A DNA stretch of 45,462 bases from Bacteroidota bacterium (GTDB taxonomy: Bacteria > Bacteroidota > Bacteroidia > Chitinophagales > Chitinophagaceae). This document shows positions 18,467 through 28,393 of the stretch, in pieces. The first letter of the stretch is position 1. Every line of letters starts with the position of its first letter. The stretch lies in assembly GCA_026391125.1 (NCBI GenBank), contig JAPLEO010000045.1, positions 1 to 45,462 on the forward strand, written 5' to 3'. The notes below the pieces were generated by a model. The model was not told the origin of the DNA, did no database searches, and was given only the letters and a program-made list of their open reading frames with translations. The translations under genes were made by a program, and so were the position numbers.

Positions 18467-19033
18467 TTAGTCTTTTACTCTTTCTAGGTATTCTCCTGAT
18501 TTTGTGTTCACACGGATCAGTTCTCCATCATTAACAAACAAAGGAACCATTACAGTAGCACCACCTTCAACAGTAGCTGCTTTTAAAGCCCTAGTTGCTG
18601 TATCACCCCTTAACCCTGGTTCACAATAGGTAATTTTCATCACAATTTTCTCTGGAAGTTCAGCCCCAATTGGAAGTTCGGTTTCGGTATTAATAAATAC
18701 AAAAACTTCAGAACCATCTTTCAAAAACTGAGGTGCATCGATCATTTCTTCGCCCAAGGAAATTTGTTCGAAAGTTTCGTTGTTCATCAAATTATAACCA
18801 CTCTCATCCTTATATAGATACTGAAAAGCTTTCTTTTCTACACGAATAGGATATACGGTTTCACCACTATTCCATGTTTTTTCGATGGAACGCTTATTGT
18901 CTACTCCTTTCAATTTTGCCCAAACTTTCGCTGCTGCGCGGGCTGTTTTGTTTTCACCGAATTCCACAACTGAATACAAACTTCCGTCCAGTTTCAGGAT
19001 CATTCCACGGCTGATGTCGGCTGTATTTGCCAT
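18467..19033 (-). CDS. efp: Elongation factor P with Arg32 at the tip
   Basis: EF-P enters the ribosomal E site and relieves stalling at polyproline. The three-domain architecture is intact: KOW-like domain I (1-65), the MNNETFEQI segment, and the C-terminal OB domain ending TKSGEYLERV. Length (188 aa) is normal. The tip loop of domain I is unusual. Where E. coli has VKPGKGQAF with Lys34 modified by EpmA, this protein has NKTARAAAK; ungapped alignment puts Arg32 on the modified position, and the Pro-Gly and Gly residues are gone. Arg at this site is known for EarP (rhamnosyl-Arg) EF-Ps, but no EarP gene is in the window. It has a consensus -7 element upstream. Confidence 0.95.
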   Translation of the reverse strand: MANTADISRGMILKLDGSLYSVVEFGENKTARAAAKVWAKLKGVDNKRSIEKTWNSGETVYPIRVEKKAFQYLYKDESGYNLMNNETFEQISLGEEMIDAPQFLKDGSEVFVFINTETELPIGAELPEKIVMKITYCEPGLRGDTATRALKAATVEGGATVMVPLFVNDGELIRVNTKSGEYLERVKD

Positions 19034-19066
19034 AATTATTGATTTTTATACTGATTTATGCAGGCG

Positions 19067-19074
19067 CAAAAGTA
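19067..19074 (-). promoter_or_regulatory. -7 promoter element of efp
   Basis: The minus strand reads TACTTTTG, an exact match to TAnnTTTG, 33 nt upstream of the efp ATG. Confidence 0.5.
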
Positions 19075-19307
19075 GGGATTGACAGCCAATTCCTAGCTAT
19101 TTTTTTCTTGATTTCCCTAGGCCTCCCCATTTAAAAAATGAATTGAAATTGTTTTGGCAAAAAAAATTATTTCTAAAAAGCTGCAATTAGAAATCGAGTA
19201 GTATCTCTTATTGTACAAGCTTAGTTTATGAAATGAGCCAAAATAAGTTTTTATGTATACTAAAAACTATTGGCGAATTAAATATTACCAAAACAAATCT
19301 TCAACAT

Positions 19308-21080
19308 ATGAAAAAAGATATACGCATTCTCTTAGTACTGCTTTTTCTTTCATTTCAATCATTGGTTTCTGCCAACATTGTTATTGTAAAAGGAACTATT
19401 AAAGACAGCAGTAATTTTTATCTCGCAAACAGATTAGTTAAAATTTATAGTACCGATAGTACCAATGGAGGTTGCATTATTTCTCATAATGTATATACTA
19501 ATCCAAATGGACATTATATAGACACATTAAGATGTACTTCTGGCGATATTCGCAAGCTTTATATCATTGTTGAAAATTGTGATGGCACTAAACTTACTAG
19601 AGATCCTGCAGTAACAGCTACTGGTGTTGTAGAAGTAAACTTTATTGTTTGCGCCAGGCCTAATATTCCACCACCCATCCCTGGATGCAAAGCAGTATTT
19701 GCTTTTACTACGAATGATAGTCTTGCACAATTTAATAGTAAAGAATCACATGCAGGATCAATCCCTGGAGCTGTTCATGATAGTATTATCAGTAGAACCT
19801 GGAATTTTGGCGACAGTACCGTAGTTCTTACTGGCAATAGAATTGACCCGAACCATATTTATAAAAAAGCAGGTAAATATTTAGTTACCCTTACTATCAA
19901 AACAAAAAGTGGTTGCGAGAGTTCTTATCAGCTTTTAATTGAAATAAAATTGCACGTGATTGCAACAAATTGTAAAGCTTTTTTCACAAGTATTGTAACT
20001 GATTCTATTGCAAAATTTAATAGTACTGGTTCTCAAGCAAGTGTTTATCCTGGTATAGCAGCTGATAGTATTGTAAGTAGGACTTGGTATTTTATGGATA
20101 ACTATCCAAACATTGCAACCCTTACTGGAAACAGAGTTGACCCTTCTTACATATATAAACAACCTGGTACTTATCAAGTATACCTTGTGATCAAAACAAA
20201 ATTGGGATGTGAAAGTAAATTCACTGCACCAGTTACCATTAAAGCACCTGCCCCACCAACAACTTGCAAAGCATCTTTTACAAAAACAATTACAGATGGT
20301 TTGGTCAAGTTTAAAAGCGCAGATTCTAAAGCAGCAAGTGATAGTGATGTGATTGTTAGTCGCTATTGGATCTTTGGTGAAACAACAAGTGTTGCTGGCG
20401 TTTTACAAGGAAATATTATCGATCCAAATCATACTTATGCGAAGCCTGGAAAATATATTGTGCTATTATATATTAAAACAAGATCAGGTTGTGAAAGCAA
20501 ATATGCCGACACTATCATCATTTCGAAAGTGGTTTGTACTGCAAAAGCAAGTTTCAGTACTGAAAAAATTAGTTTGAAGAAAGTGCTCTTTAATAGCAAT
20601 TTGAGTACCGTACAGCCAGGCGACAGCATCATTCAACGTACTTGGAAATTTGGTGACAATACTTACATTCAAGGAAATACAATTAAATTAGAAAGAGAAT
20701 ATCCAACACAAGGTATTTATACAGCCTGTCTTCAAATAGTAACTTTGAATGGATGCAAGGCAGATACCTGTAAGCAGGTAATTGTTCAGGATACAGCAAA
20801 TGTTCCAACAGTTCCAAATGACTATATTAAAATCTTAGCTATCAATCCAAATCCAGTGATTTATAATTTCCGAGCTACTATTTTCAGCAGTGCCAAGGAT
20901 ATTGAATGTGAAATAGATGTCTATGATATCTATGGTATGCTAAAGAGTACGATGAAGAAATTATTGGCTAAAGGGAACAATATTGTAGAGGTACAAACTG
21001 CCAATCTTTATCATGGTCCGTATTTTCTTAGAGTGATTTCGAAATCAGGGAAAGACAGTAAGATTTTCTATAAGCTCTAA
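19308..21080 (+). CDS. Secreted PKD-repeat protein with C-terminal T9SS sorting domain
   Basis: Predicted surface or extracellular protein. I place the start at the ATG at 19308 because a signal peptide (MKKDIRILLVLLFLSFQSLV) begins there; the reading frame stays open 25 codons further upstream. A beta-sandwich of about 100 residues follows. Four PKD-like domains begin near 19686, 19971, 20264 and 20536 (spacing 270-295 bp). Each starts with a Cys (CKA-type) and, in the first three, ends with a GCES motif, probably a disulfide pair. The WxFGD signature is kept in domains 1 and 4 and altered in 2 and 3 (FMD, FGE). The last 80 residues (NPNPVIYNF...GPYFLRVISKSGK) are a type A T9SS sorting domain. 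Ligand unknown. Confidence 0.85.
   Translation: MKKDIRILLVLLFLSFQSLVSANIVIVKGTIKDSSNFYLANRLVKIYSTDSTNGGCIISHNVYTNPNGHYIDTLRCTSGDIRKLYIIVENCDGTKLTRDPAVTATGVVEVNFIVCARPNIPPPIPGCKAVFAFTTNDSLAQFNSKESHAGSIPGAVHDSIISRTWNFGDSTVVLTGNRIDPNHIYKKAGKYLVTLTIKTKSGCESSYQLLIEIKLHVIATNCKAFFTSIVTDSIAKFNSTGSQASVYPGIAADSIVSRTWYFMDNYPNIATLTGNRVDPSYIYKQPGTYQVYLVIKTKLGCESKFTAPVTIKAPAPPTTCKASFTKTITDGLVKFKSADSKAASDSDVIVSRYWIFGETTSVAGVLQGNIIDPNHTYAKPGKYIVLLYIKTRSGCESKYADTIIISKVVCTAKASFSTEKISLKKVLFNSNLSTVQPGDSIIQRTWKFGDNTYIQGNTIKLEREYPTQGIYTACLQIVTLNGCKADTCKQVIVQDTANVPTVPNDYIKILAINPNPVIYNFRATIFSSAKDIECEIDVYDIYGMLKSTMKKLLAKGNNIVEVQTANLYHGPYFLRVISKSGKDSKIFYKL
19686..20790 (+). repeat. Four tandem PKD-domain repeats
   Basis: Protein-level tandem duplication of about 92-98 residues. 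The first three share the pattern GNxxDPxxxYxxxGxYxVxLxIKTxxGCES. The DNA copies have diverged, so the duplication is not recent. Confidence 0.75.
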
Positions 21081-21132
21081 GAAAAAAATGGAAATAATGG
21101 GTTTTAACTCGGAATACTAGACCGTTTTAACC

Positions 21133-21140
21133 TATTTTTG
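21133..21140 (+). promoter_or_regulatory. -7 promoter element of sucD
   Basis: TATTTTTG, an exact TAnnTTTG match, 20 nt upstream of the sucD ATG. Confidence 0.5.
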
Positions 21141-21160
21141 CCGCAAATTTTAAGTAATCC

Positions 21161-22042
21161 ATGGCAGTTTTAGTAAATAAACAGTCTAAAATCATCGTAC
21201 AAGGTTTTACCGGCACAGAAGGTACATTCCACGCTACACAGATGATCGAATACGGTACCAATGTAGTTGGTGGTGTTACACCAGGTAAAGGTGGAAGCTT
21301 CCATCTTGACAAGCCCGTTTTTAATACCGTTTCTGATGCAGTTAAAGCAACAGGAGCCAATGTAAGTATCATATTTGTACCGCCAGCATTTGCTGCTGAC
21401 GCAATCAAAGAAAGCGCTGAAGCTGGGATCGCCCTTGTGGTTTGTATCACAGAAGGTATTCCTGTTCAGGATATGGTGAACGTTAAGAGCTACTTAGAAA
21501 CAACTCAAACACGCTTGATTGGACCAAACTGTCCGGGTGTTATCACAGCTGATGAAGCTAAAGTAGGTATCATGCCAGGCTTTATTTTTAAAGCAGGCAG
21601 AATTGGTATTGTTTCTAAAAGTGGTACACTAACCTATGAAGCGGCTGACCAAGTAGTGAAAGCTGGCTTAGGAATTAGCACTGCAATTGGTATTGGTGGC
21701 GATCCAATCATTGGAACCCCTACCAAAGAAGCTGTTGAATTATTGATGAACGATCCTGAAACCGACGGTATCATCATGATCGGTGAGATTGGTGGTAATA
21801 TGGAAGCAGAAGCTGCTTATTGGATACGAGATCATAAAACAAAGCCTGTTGTTGGATTCATCGCTGGTCAAACTGCACCTCCGGGCCGCAGAATGGGTCA
21901 TGCTGGAGCCATTGTAGGTGGCGCAGATGATACAGCAGCAGCTAAGATGAAGATCATGGCTGAATGTGGTATTGAAGTAGTAGCTAGCCCAGCAGATATT
22001 GGTAAAACAATGGCTGCCGCAATTGCTGCCTTGAAAAAATAA
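21161..22042 (+). CDS. sucD: Succinate-CoA ligase (ADP/GDP-forming) subunit alpha
   Basis: Forms succinyl-CoA from succinate, or the reverse, with substrate-level phosphorylation in the TCA cycle. The CoA-binding N-terminal domain has [15 protein letters not shown] (about residues 15-29) and GGVTPGKGG. The ligase half carries the phosphorylated His247 in [12 protein letters not shown], and GPNCPGVI is conserved. Length (293 aa) is standard. The partner sucC is not adjacent, so the subunits are encoded apart. It has its own promoter-like element and a strong terminator. Confidence 0.97.
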   Translation: MAVLVNKQSKIIVQGFTGTEGTFHATQMIEYGTNVVGGVTPGKGGSFHLDKPVFNTVSDAVKATGANVSIIFVPPAFAADAIKESAEAGIALVVCITEGIPVQDMVNVKSYLETTQTRLIGPNCPGVITADEAKVGIMPGFIFKAGRIGIVSKSGTLTYEAADQVVKAGLGISTAIGIGGDPIIGTPTKEAVELLMNDPETDGIIMIGEIGGNMEAEAAYWIRDHKTKPVVGFIAGQTAPPGRRMGHAGAIVGGADDTAAAKMKIMAECGIEVVASPADIGKTMAAAIAALKK

Positions 22043-22062
22043 GAAATCACACAACTATATAG

Positions 22063-22086
22063 TCCCGGTCAGACAACTGACCGGGA
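22063..22086 (+). terminator. Terminator of sucD
   Basis: Perfect 10-bp stem (TCCCGGTCAG with CTGACCGGGA), ACAA loop, then TTTTTGTTTTT. It begins 20 nt after the stop. Confidence 0.92.
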
Positions 22087-22181
22087 TTTTTGTTTTTAGC
22101 AATAACTTGAAAAGGTTTTGTTAATAGGTAAATTCGTTTATGCATTGGTTACGAAATTGCATCTAATGAGAAACCGACTTA

Positions 22182-25100
22182 ATGGTTAACGATATGAACT
22201 TGAAAAAATCTGCATTTGGATGGGCATTATTATTTCTAGGGAATACTTTATTTGCTCAGTCTCATGATACCGCCTTTACTAAACAATGGATAGAAATTGA
22301 TAGCCTGATTGGTATTGGCAAATTACCCAAATCGGCATTGTTGAAAGTGAATGAGCTATACAAACTGGCTGAGAAAAAATCAAGCAAAGTGCATCAAGTA
22401 AAAGCACTCTTGTACCGGATTTCCATTGAAAATAATATCACTGAAAATGATATCAATCGAAATACGGCTACTTTGAAAGAAGCGTTGGCAAAAAATAAAG
22501 ATGCAGCTATTGAAGCCTTACTACATGTACTGATTGCAAAACAATATCAAGAATACTTCAATAACCATCGATGGCAATTATATGATCGTTCTAATACGAG
22601 TACTTTAAAAAAAGATGATATCCTTAGTTGGTCGGCCGACGACTTTTTGAAAGCCATCGAAACAGAATACCTGCTCTCTTTAAAGGATAAAGATCAACTT
22701 AAAAATACTAGCCTAGCCAATTACGATGCGATCTTGCACAAAGGAGATGCAGAACATTTACGCCCCACTTTATATGACTTAATTGCTCATGACGCCCTTG
22801 ATTATTTCAAAACTGGTCAGGGTTCAAGAACCAGGCCGGTACATGACTATAGCATCCAACAGAGGGAAGCACTTGCTAACTATTCTGTTTTTGCAAATAC
22901 AAAACTTATTACAAACGATAGTAGTGCGCATGCATTTAAAGCTTTGGATTTATTTCAAGAACTAATCCGTTTTCATAAGAACGATCAACAAAAAGCAGCC
23001 TTGATTTTTTTGGATCTAGATCGGATCAATTGGGTATACCAACAAGTACTTTTTGAAGACAAAAAACAATTAAAAGAAGCCTCATTACAAGCCATAGTAA
23101 CAGATTTAAAAACAGATTCTGCTTCAGTATTTGCCTTATTACAAATTGCAAAAGACAAAGCTGAATTAGCAAGCAACTTTAATGCTTTTACCGATACTAT
23201 CAATAGATGGAAATATCAGGAAGCCATGCAATTGATTGAACAGATTGAAAAAAGGTATGATGATCCAAGTAAAAATCCTGTAAAAAGTGCATTAGAAAAT
23301 TTAAAGCAAACCATTCTTAGAAAAAGTTTGCGTACAGAATCTGAGCTGGTTAATCTTCCTGGAAAGCCTTTTAGAGCATTGGTCAATTATAAAAATGTTG
23401 ACACAATTTTCATTCGCATTATTGCTTTAGCATTGGAAGGCACAAGCGACAATAATCAGCGTAAACCGATCATTTATAAACTATGCGATTCAAAGCCAGT
23501 GATCGCAAATAAACAATGGATTCCTAATACGGAAGATCATCAGAACCACAGTGTTGAGATCAAATTAGATTCATTGCCAAATGGAGAATATGTGTTGTTT
23601 ACTTCTTCAGGCAAGGAATTCAATAAAGATTCTGATATTTTAAATTATCAGCCTTTTCAAGTTTCTTCCATTAGTTTGGTGCAAAACAATAACGATTTTT
23701 TTGTTTTGAATAGAGAAAGCGGGATGCCCATACCAAAAGCTTCAGCAATTGTTTATAGTAGATCCAGATTCCAATATAACGATCCATGGATTGAGGAATC
23801 AAAACTAACCACAAATGAAAATGGTTTTTTCAATCTTACAAAGGCAACCGATAGGAAGACTTATAGGTTTGATATTGAAACAAAAAATGATCGACTTAGG
23901 ATCTTTAATAATAGCGAGATTGAGGCTTCGCAGGTCGATAATACAGATGAGGCAGTTTATGAAATAGAGAACGAACGAACTTTTTTTTTTACTGACAGAA
24001 GTATTTACCGACCAGGTCAAACAGTATTTTTTAAATCAATCCTAACCACTTTAGATAAAGCATCCAAAAAAACTAAAGTAGTTGGTAATGCTGCAGCTAC
24101 CGTTTATTTAAAAGATGCAAACGATCAAAACATCGATTCATTAAAATTCACTACTAATGATTACGGTTCCTATAACGGCAAATTTGTGCTGCCCGAAAAA
24201 GTATTAACCGGAAAGTTTACCCTCAGTTTAAAAAATGAAGAGGAAGGTCAAACCTCGTTTTCAGTTGAAAACTATAAACGACCTACTTATTCAGCCAGCT
24301 TCGAAAAAATTAATCAGCCATACCGAATCAATGATTCCATTGAAATCAAAGGCATTGCCAAAGCCTTTGCAGGAAACTTTATTACCAATGCAAAAGTTAG
24401 TTACCATGTAGTTAGAAATGCCCGGCCACTCTATCCTTTTTTGAGGTTTAATTATTTCAGGTATAGTCCGCCGCAGGAAATTGCGGAAGGAACTTTACAA
24501 ACCAATACGAAGGGAGAATTTAGTATACGATTTAAAGCACTCCCAGACCTGAGTCAGGATTCCAGTAGGTATCCTATTTTTGATTTTACGATTGATGCAA
24601 CTGTTACTGACCCTTCAGGTGAAACCAGAACTGCTAAAAAGAAAATCAGTTGCGGGTATCAGTCAATCATGTTACAAGTATCCCATACTGCAATCATTAA
24701 TACCAGTGAACAAACAAAGATTGGCATTTCAGCTACTAACCTAAATGAAGAGATTCAGCCAGCTGTTGTAAATATCAAATTGATCGAAATTCAAGCTCCT
24801 GGGAGATTGATTAAAAATCGATACTGGAGCCAGCCCGATCAATTTGTAATGAGCAAGGAAGATTATTTAAAACATTTTCCTTTCGATTTATACAGTAACG
24901 AAAATGAATGGAATAACTATCCTATCATGAAAACATTATTGGAAACAACGATCAACACAAAGGATAATAAAGAATGGGTCATTGAAAATGGGAAACTAAA
25001 AACGGGCTATTATCAGATCATAGCTAACACCAAAGACAATCAAGGTAATAAAGTAGAATACAAAAATTACTTGCAGGTAATTGATCCGAAAACAAATTCT

Positions 25101-28100
25101 CTCGCATCGGATAATATTCACTTTTTCTATGGCAACGAAAACGCGATGGAACCCAGAGATAAAGACACAATATATACTGGAACGGTTGCTAAGGAATTAT
25201 TTGTTGTACGACATATTCAAAAGCCGAATCAAAAAGATGCCTATAGCTTTATTAATTTAAAAAAAGGAATGGAGCCATTTGTTTATACTGCTACTGAGCA
25301 AGACCGAGGTGGTATACATATAGAAGAACTGACTGTTTTTCAAAACAGGGTTTATATAAATCGTTTTACAAAAACAGTTCCTTTTACGAATAAAGAATTA
25401 GCCATCAAATATGCTAGTTTTAGAAATAATGCAGAACCTGGTTCGGAAGAAAAATGGGCAATTGAGATTAGTGGTCAAAAAGGCGAAAAAACAGCAGCCG
25501 AATTATTAACATCTATGTATGATGCTTCTTTAGATGAATTCATGGATCATCAATGGTATCGTCCCAATTGGTGGAACGCCGAGAATCAATTTGACAATTG
25601 GAATTATTCTACCAATGTGGGGAATCAAAATTCAAGAACTTTTTATAATAAGAATATCCCTTGGAGAACCGAAGTTGCCATCAATTATGATAGGATTCCT
25701 AAAAATTTTGCGGATTTATGGCATAATAGTTATACCAATTATCTATCGCAAAAAGGAAAGGCGCTTATTAATAAAAGTTCAACATATAATAACTCACTCG
25801 CAAATCAGGATGCGTCAGGCACATTGGATGAAGTGGTGGTGGTTGGTTATGGTAGCCAAGCCAAAAAAGAAATTCAACTCGGGTCTATGTCGACTGTCAG
25901 ATTTGAGCCACCTGCAATAGTTAAAGATGAAGAAGAAAGGGTATATAACAAGATCAATAAGCATACTTCTCAAAAAAACGAATTTTCAACCGAAACCATT
26001 ATTCGTAAAAATTTCAACGAAACCGCTTTCTTCTTTCCACAGTTATATGCAGATAGTACGGGCACTTATCGATTTAGTTTCACCATGCCTGATGCTGTTA
26101 CCAAATGGAAGTGGATGAGCTTTGCGCATACCAAGGATCTCTCATTTGGAATACAATCAACTACAATTCAAACACAGAAGACCTTGATGGTACAATCCAA
26201 TGCACCAAGGTTTATGCGAGAGGGCGATAAAATGGAATTCAGTACCCGGATTGCTAATATGAGCGATAAAGAATTAACAGGTCAGATTACACTGGAATTA
26301 GTGGATGCTACCACAAATACTTCTGTAGATGGTTGGTTTCAAAATATTTTTCCAACGCAATATTTCACAGTTGGTGCCAAGCAAACAGAAGCAGTAAAGT
26401 TTCCTATACAAATTCCTTTCAGCTATAACAAACCGTTGATCTGGCGAGTGGTTGCAAAATCTGGCAATTATAGCGACGGAGAAGAAAATGTATTGGCAGT
26501 TTTAAGCAATCGATCACTAGTTACGGAGAGCCTTCCAATATTAGTAAAAGGCGATACGACGCAACAATTTCATTTCACCAAATTGTTAAACCAAAACAGT
26601 AGCAGCCTAACCAATGAATCATTGACCGTAGAATTTAGTAGTAACCCAATCTGGTATGCGGTACAAGCACTCCCCTATTTAAAACTGGGTATGGATAATT
26701 GCGCAGAAGCGATCTTCAATAGAATTTATGCGAATAGCATTGCTGCCTATATCGTAGGTAAAAATCCAATCATCAAATCATGGTTCGAGCAATCCAAAAA
26801 AGATACGGCATCCTTATTATCAAATCTTCAAAAGAACCAGCAATTAAAACAAGTGTTATTAGAAGAAACGCCTTGGGTATTGGCCGCAAATACTGAAGCA
26901 GAAAGAAAGAAGAATTTAGCCGAACTGTTCGATCTTTTAAAACTTACAGAATCAAACCAGTCTTCTTTAGCGAAATTGCAAGAATTGCAATTGCCCAATG
27001 GTGCATTTAGTTGGTTCAAAGGTGGCTATGAAGATCCATATATCACAAACTATATATTAACAGGTATTGGAAAGCTGAAAAGTTTGGGTGCATTAACCCC
27101 AGAGCAAGTTGATCAATTCAAACCAATGCTTATCAAAGCCATTCATTATTCTGATGAAAAAATAAATTCAGACTATCAATGGATGATCAGTCATTCAAAA
27201 GGTTTGAACGTTCAACACATTAATACGGGTCAAATCCAATACCTATACATGCGGAGTTTCTTTGCAGATCTTGTAAAAAATTCAACTACTGCTTCAAACT
27301 ATTATTTTAAACAAAGCAAAATAAATTGGAAACAATTTTCAGTTTATTATCAATCAATGATTGGGCTCATTCAATTAAGAAACAAGGATGAACAATTTGT
27401 AGGCAAAACTTTGCTTCCATCCATATTTGAAAATGCTGTAACAGATACACAGAAAGGCATGTATTGGAAACAAAGTGCTTGGGACTGGTATAGTTCTCCG
27501 ATAGAGACTGCCGCATTGGTAATTGAATTGACTTCTGAATACAATCAAAAAAATAATTCAATAGAAAGAACAAAAACAATTGACGAGATCAAAACTTGGT
27601 TGATCTTAAATAAACAAACCAATAACTGGAAAACTAGTATCAAAACCGCCAACGCTTGCTATGCATTACTCTTAAATGGATCTGATTGGTTGAAACAACA
27701 AAAAACTGTTCAAGTAACATTGGGTAAAACAATCATTAATAGTAGTAATGAACAACCCGAATCTGGAACTGGCTATTTCGAAAAAAAGATAGATGGGTCT
27801 AAAGTAGATGCCACAATGGGTGAGGTTATTGTAACAACCAAGACAACAAATGATGGCATTCAAAAAAACAATCAACCTGCATGGGGTGCCATTTATTGGC
27901 AGTACTTTGAGGACTACGATAAAATCACAGAAGCTGCATCACCACTCAATATTCAGAAAAAATTGATGATCGAAAAAATAACCGACAAGGGCAAAGAATT
28001 AATTTCAGTTGATCTCAACAATCCTTTGAAAGTAGGTGACAAAGTGGTTATTCGAATGATTATCAAAACAGATCGTGAAATGGAATACGTTCATTTAAAA

Positions 28101-28364
28101 GACATGCGTGCTGCTGGCATGGAACCAGTAAATGTGCTGAGTGGCTATAAATGGCAGGATGGAATGGGCTATTATGAGAACACAACTGATATAAGTAGCA
28201 ACTTTTTTATCAGTCACATGAATAAAGGAACTTATGTTTTCGAATACCCAGTGTACATCACGCATACTGGAAACTTTTCTGTAGGTATTGCAAGTATTCA
28301 ATGTATGTATGCGCCAGAATTTAATAGTCACTCAGAAGGAATAAGAATCAACGTGGCTGAATAA
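22182..28364 (+). CDS. Alpha-2-macroglobulin family protein lacking the thioester Gln, with a SusC-like plug motif
   Basis: A 2060-residue envelope protein of the bacterial alpha-2-macroglobulin family, which traps or inhibits proteases. The signal peptide ends at LFAQ (residue 26); an in-frame ATG at 22194 is an equally good start. There is no lipobox Cys, so it is probably soluble in the periplasm or exported. A long helical N-terminal region (to about 370) precedes the macroglobulin domains. MG2 starts near residue 600 (FFTDRSIYRPGQTV). The A2M domain is near 1275-1370, the thioester-like helical domain about 1490-1800, and a C-terminal MG domain ends the protein. The thioester motif CxEQ reads CAEA (1507-1510), so no internal thioester can form. 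Residues 1215-1224 (LDEVVVVGYG) match a TonB-receptor plug motif. No pbpC is nearby. Confidence 0.88.
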   Translation: MVNDMNLKKSAFGWALLFLGNTLFAQSHDTAFTKQWIEIDSLIGIGKLPKSALLKVNELYKLAEKKSSKVHQVKALLYRISIENNITENDINRNTATLKEALAKNKDAAIEALLHVLIAKQYQEYFNNHRWQLYDRSNTSTLKKDDILSWSADDFLKAIETEYLLSLKDKDQLKNTSLANYDAILHKGDAEHLRPTLYDLIAHDALDYFKTGQGSRTRPVHDYSIQQREALANYSVFANTKLITNDSSAHAFKALDLFQELIRFHKNDQQKAALIFLDLDRINWVYQQVLFEDKKQLKEASLQAIVTDLKTDSASVFALLQIAKDKAELASNFNAFTDTINRWKYQEAMQLIEQIEKRYDDPSKNPVKSALENLKQTILRKSLRTESELVNLPGKPFRALVNYKNVDTIFIRIIALALEGTSDNNQRKPIIYKLCDSKPVIANKQWIPNTEDHQNHSVEIKLDSLPNGEYVLFTSSGKEFNKDSDILNYQPFQVSSISLVQNNNDFFVLNRESGMPIPKASAIVYSRSRFQYNDPWIEESKLTTNENGFFNLTKATDRKTYRFDIETKNDRLRIFNNSEIEASQVDNTDEAVYEIENERTFFFTDRSIYRPGQTVFFKSILTTLDKASKKTKVVGNAAATVYLKDANDQNIDSLKFTTNDYGSYNGKFVLPEKVLTGKFTLSLKNEEEGQTSFSVENYKRPTYSASFEKINQPYRINDSIEIKGIAKAFAGNFITNAKVSYHVVRNARPLYPFLRFNYFRYSPPQEIAEGTLQTNTKGEFSIRFKALPDLSQDSSRYPIFDFTIDATVTDPSGETRTAKKKISCGYQSIMLQVSHTAIINTSEQTKIGISATNLNEEIQPAVVNIKLIEIQAPGRLIKNRYWSQPDQFVMSKEDYLKHFPFDLYSNENEWNNYPIMKTLLETTINTKDNKEWVIENGKLKTGYYQIIANTKDNQGNKVEYKNYLQVIDPKTNSLASDNIHFFYGNENAMEPRDKDTIYTGTVAKELFVVRHIQKPNQKDAYSFINLKKGMEPFVYTATEQDRGGIHIEELTVFQNRVYINRFTKTVPFTNKELAIKYASFRNNAEPGSEEKWAIEISGQKGEKTAAELLTSMYDASLDEFMDHQWYRPNWWNAENQFDNWNYSTNVGNQNSRTFYNKNIPWRTEVAINYDRIPKNFADLWHNSYTNYLSQKGKALINKSSTYNNSLANQDASGTLDEVVVVGYGSQAKKEIQLGSMSTVRFEPPAIVKDEEERVYNKINKHTSQKNEFSTETIIRKNFNETAFFFPQLYADSTGTYRFSFTMPDAVTKWKWMSFAHTKDLSFGIQSTTIQTQKTLMVQSNAPRFMREGDKMEFSTRIANMSDKELTGQITLELVDATTNTSVDGWFQNIFPTQYFTVGAKQTEAVKFPIQIPFSYNKPLIWRVVAKSGNYSDGEENVLAVLSNRSLVTESLPILVKGDTTQQFHFTKLLNQNSSSLTNESLTVEFSSNPIWYAVQALPYLKLGMDNCAEAIFNRIYANSIAAYIVGKNPIIKSWFEQSKKDTASLLSNLQKNQQLKQVLLEETPWVLAANTEAERKKNLAELFDLLKLTESNQSSLAKLQELQLPNGAFSWFKGGYEDPYITNYILTGIGKLKSLGALTPEQVDQFKPMLIKAIHYSDEKINSDYQWMISHSKGLNVQHINTGQIQYLYMRSFFADLVKNSTTASNYYFKQSKINWKQFSVYYQSMIGLIQLRNKDEQFVGKTLLPSIFENAVTDTQKGMYWKQSAWDWYSSPIETAALVIELTSEYNQKNNSIERTKTIDEIKTWLILNKQTNNWKTSIKTANACYALLLNGSDWLKQQKTVQVTLGKTIINSSNEQPESGTGYFEKKIDGSKVDATMGEVIVTTKTTNDGIQKNNQPAWGAIYWQYFEDYDKITEAASPLNIQKKLMIEKITDKGKELISVDLNNPLKVGDKVVIRMIIKTDREMEYVHLKDMRAAGMEPVNVLSGYKWQDGMGYYENTTDISSNFFISHMNKGTYVFEYPVYITHTGNFSVGIASIQCMYAPEFNSHSEGIRINVAE

Positions 28365-28393
28365 AGTTTATATTCAGGATTCAATCCCACAGT

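Noticed and set aside
19686..20790. Regular repeats considered as a CRISPR or DNA satellite
   Set aside because: The 270-295 bp period is the PKD domain period in an open frame, and the DNA copies are diverged.
25534..25920. A 128-codon plus-strand frame within the macroglobulin gene
   Set aside because: Shadow frame of the 2060-codon gene, with no signal sequence or family pattern.
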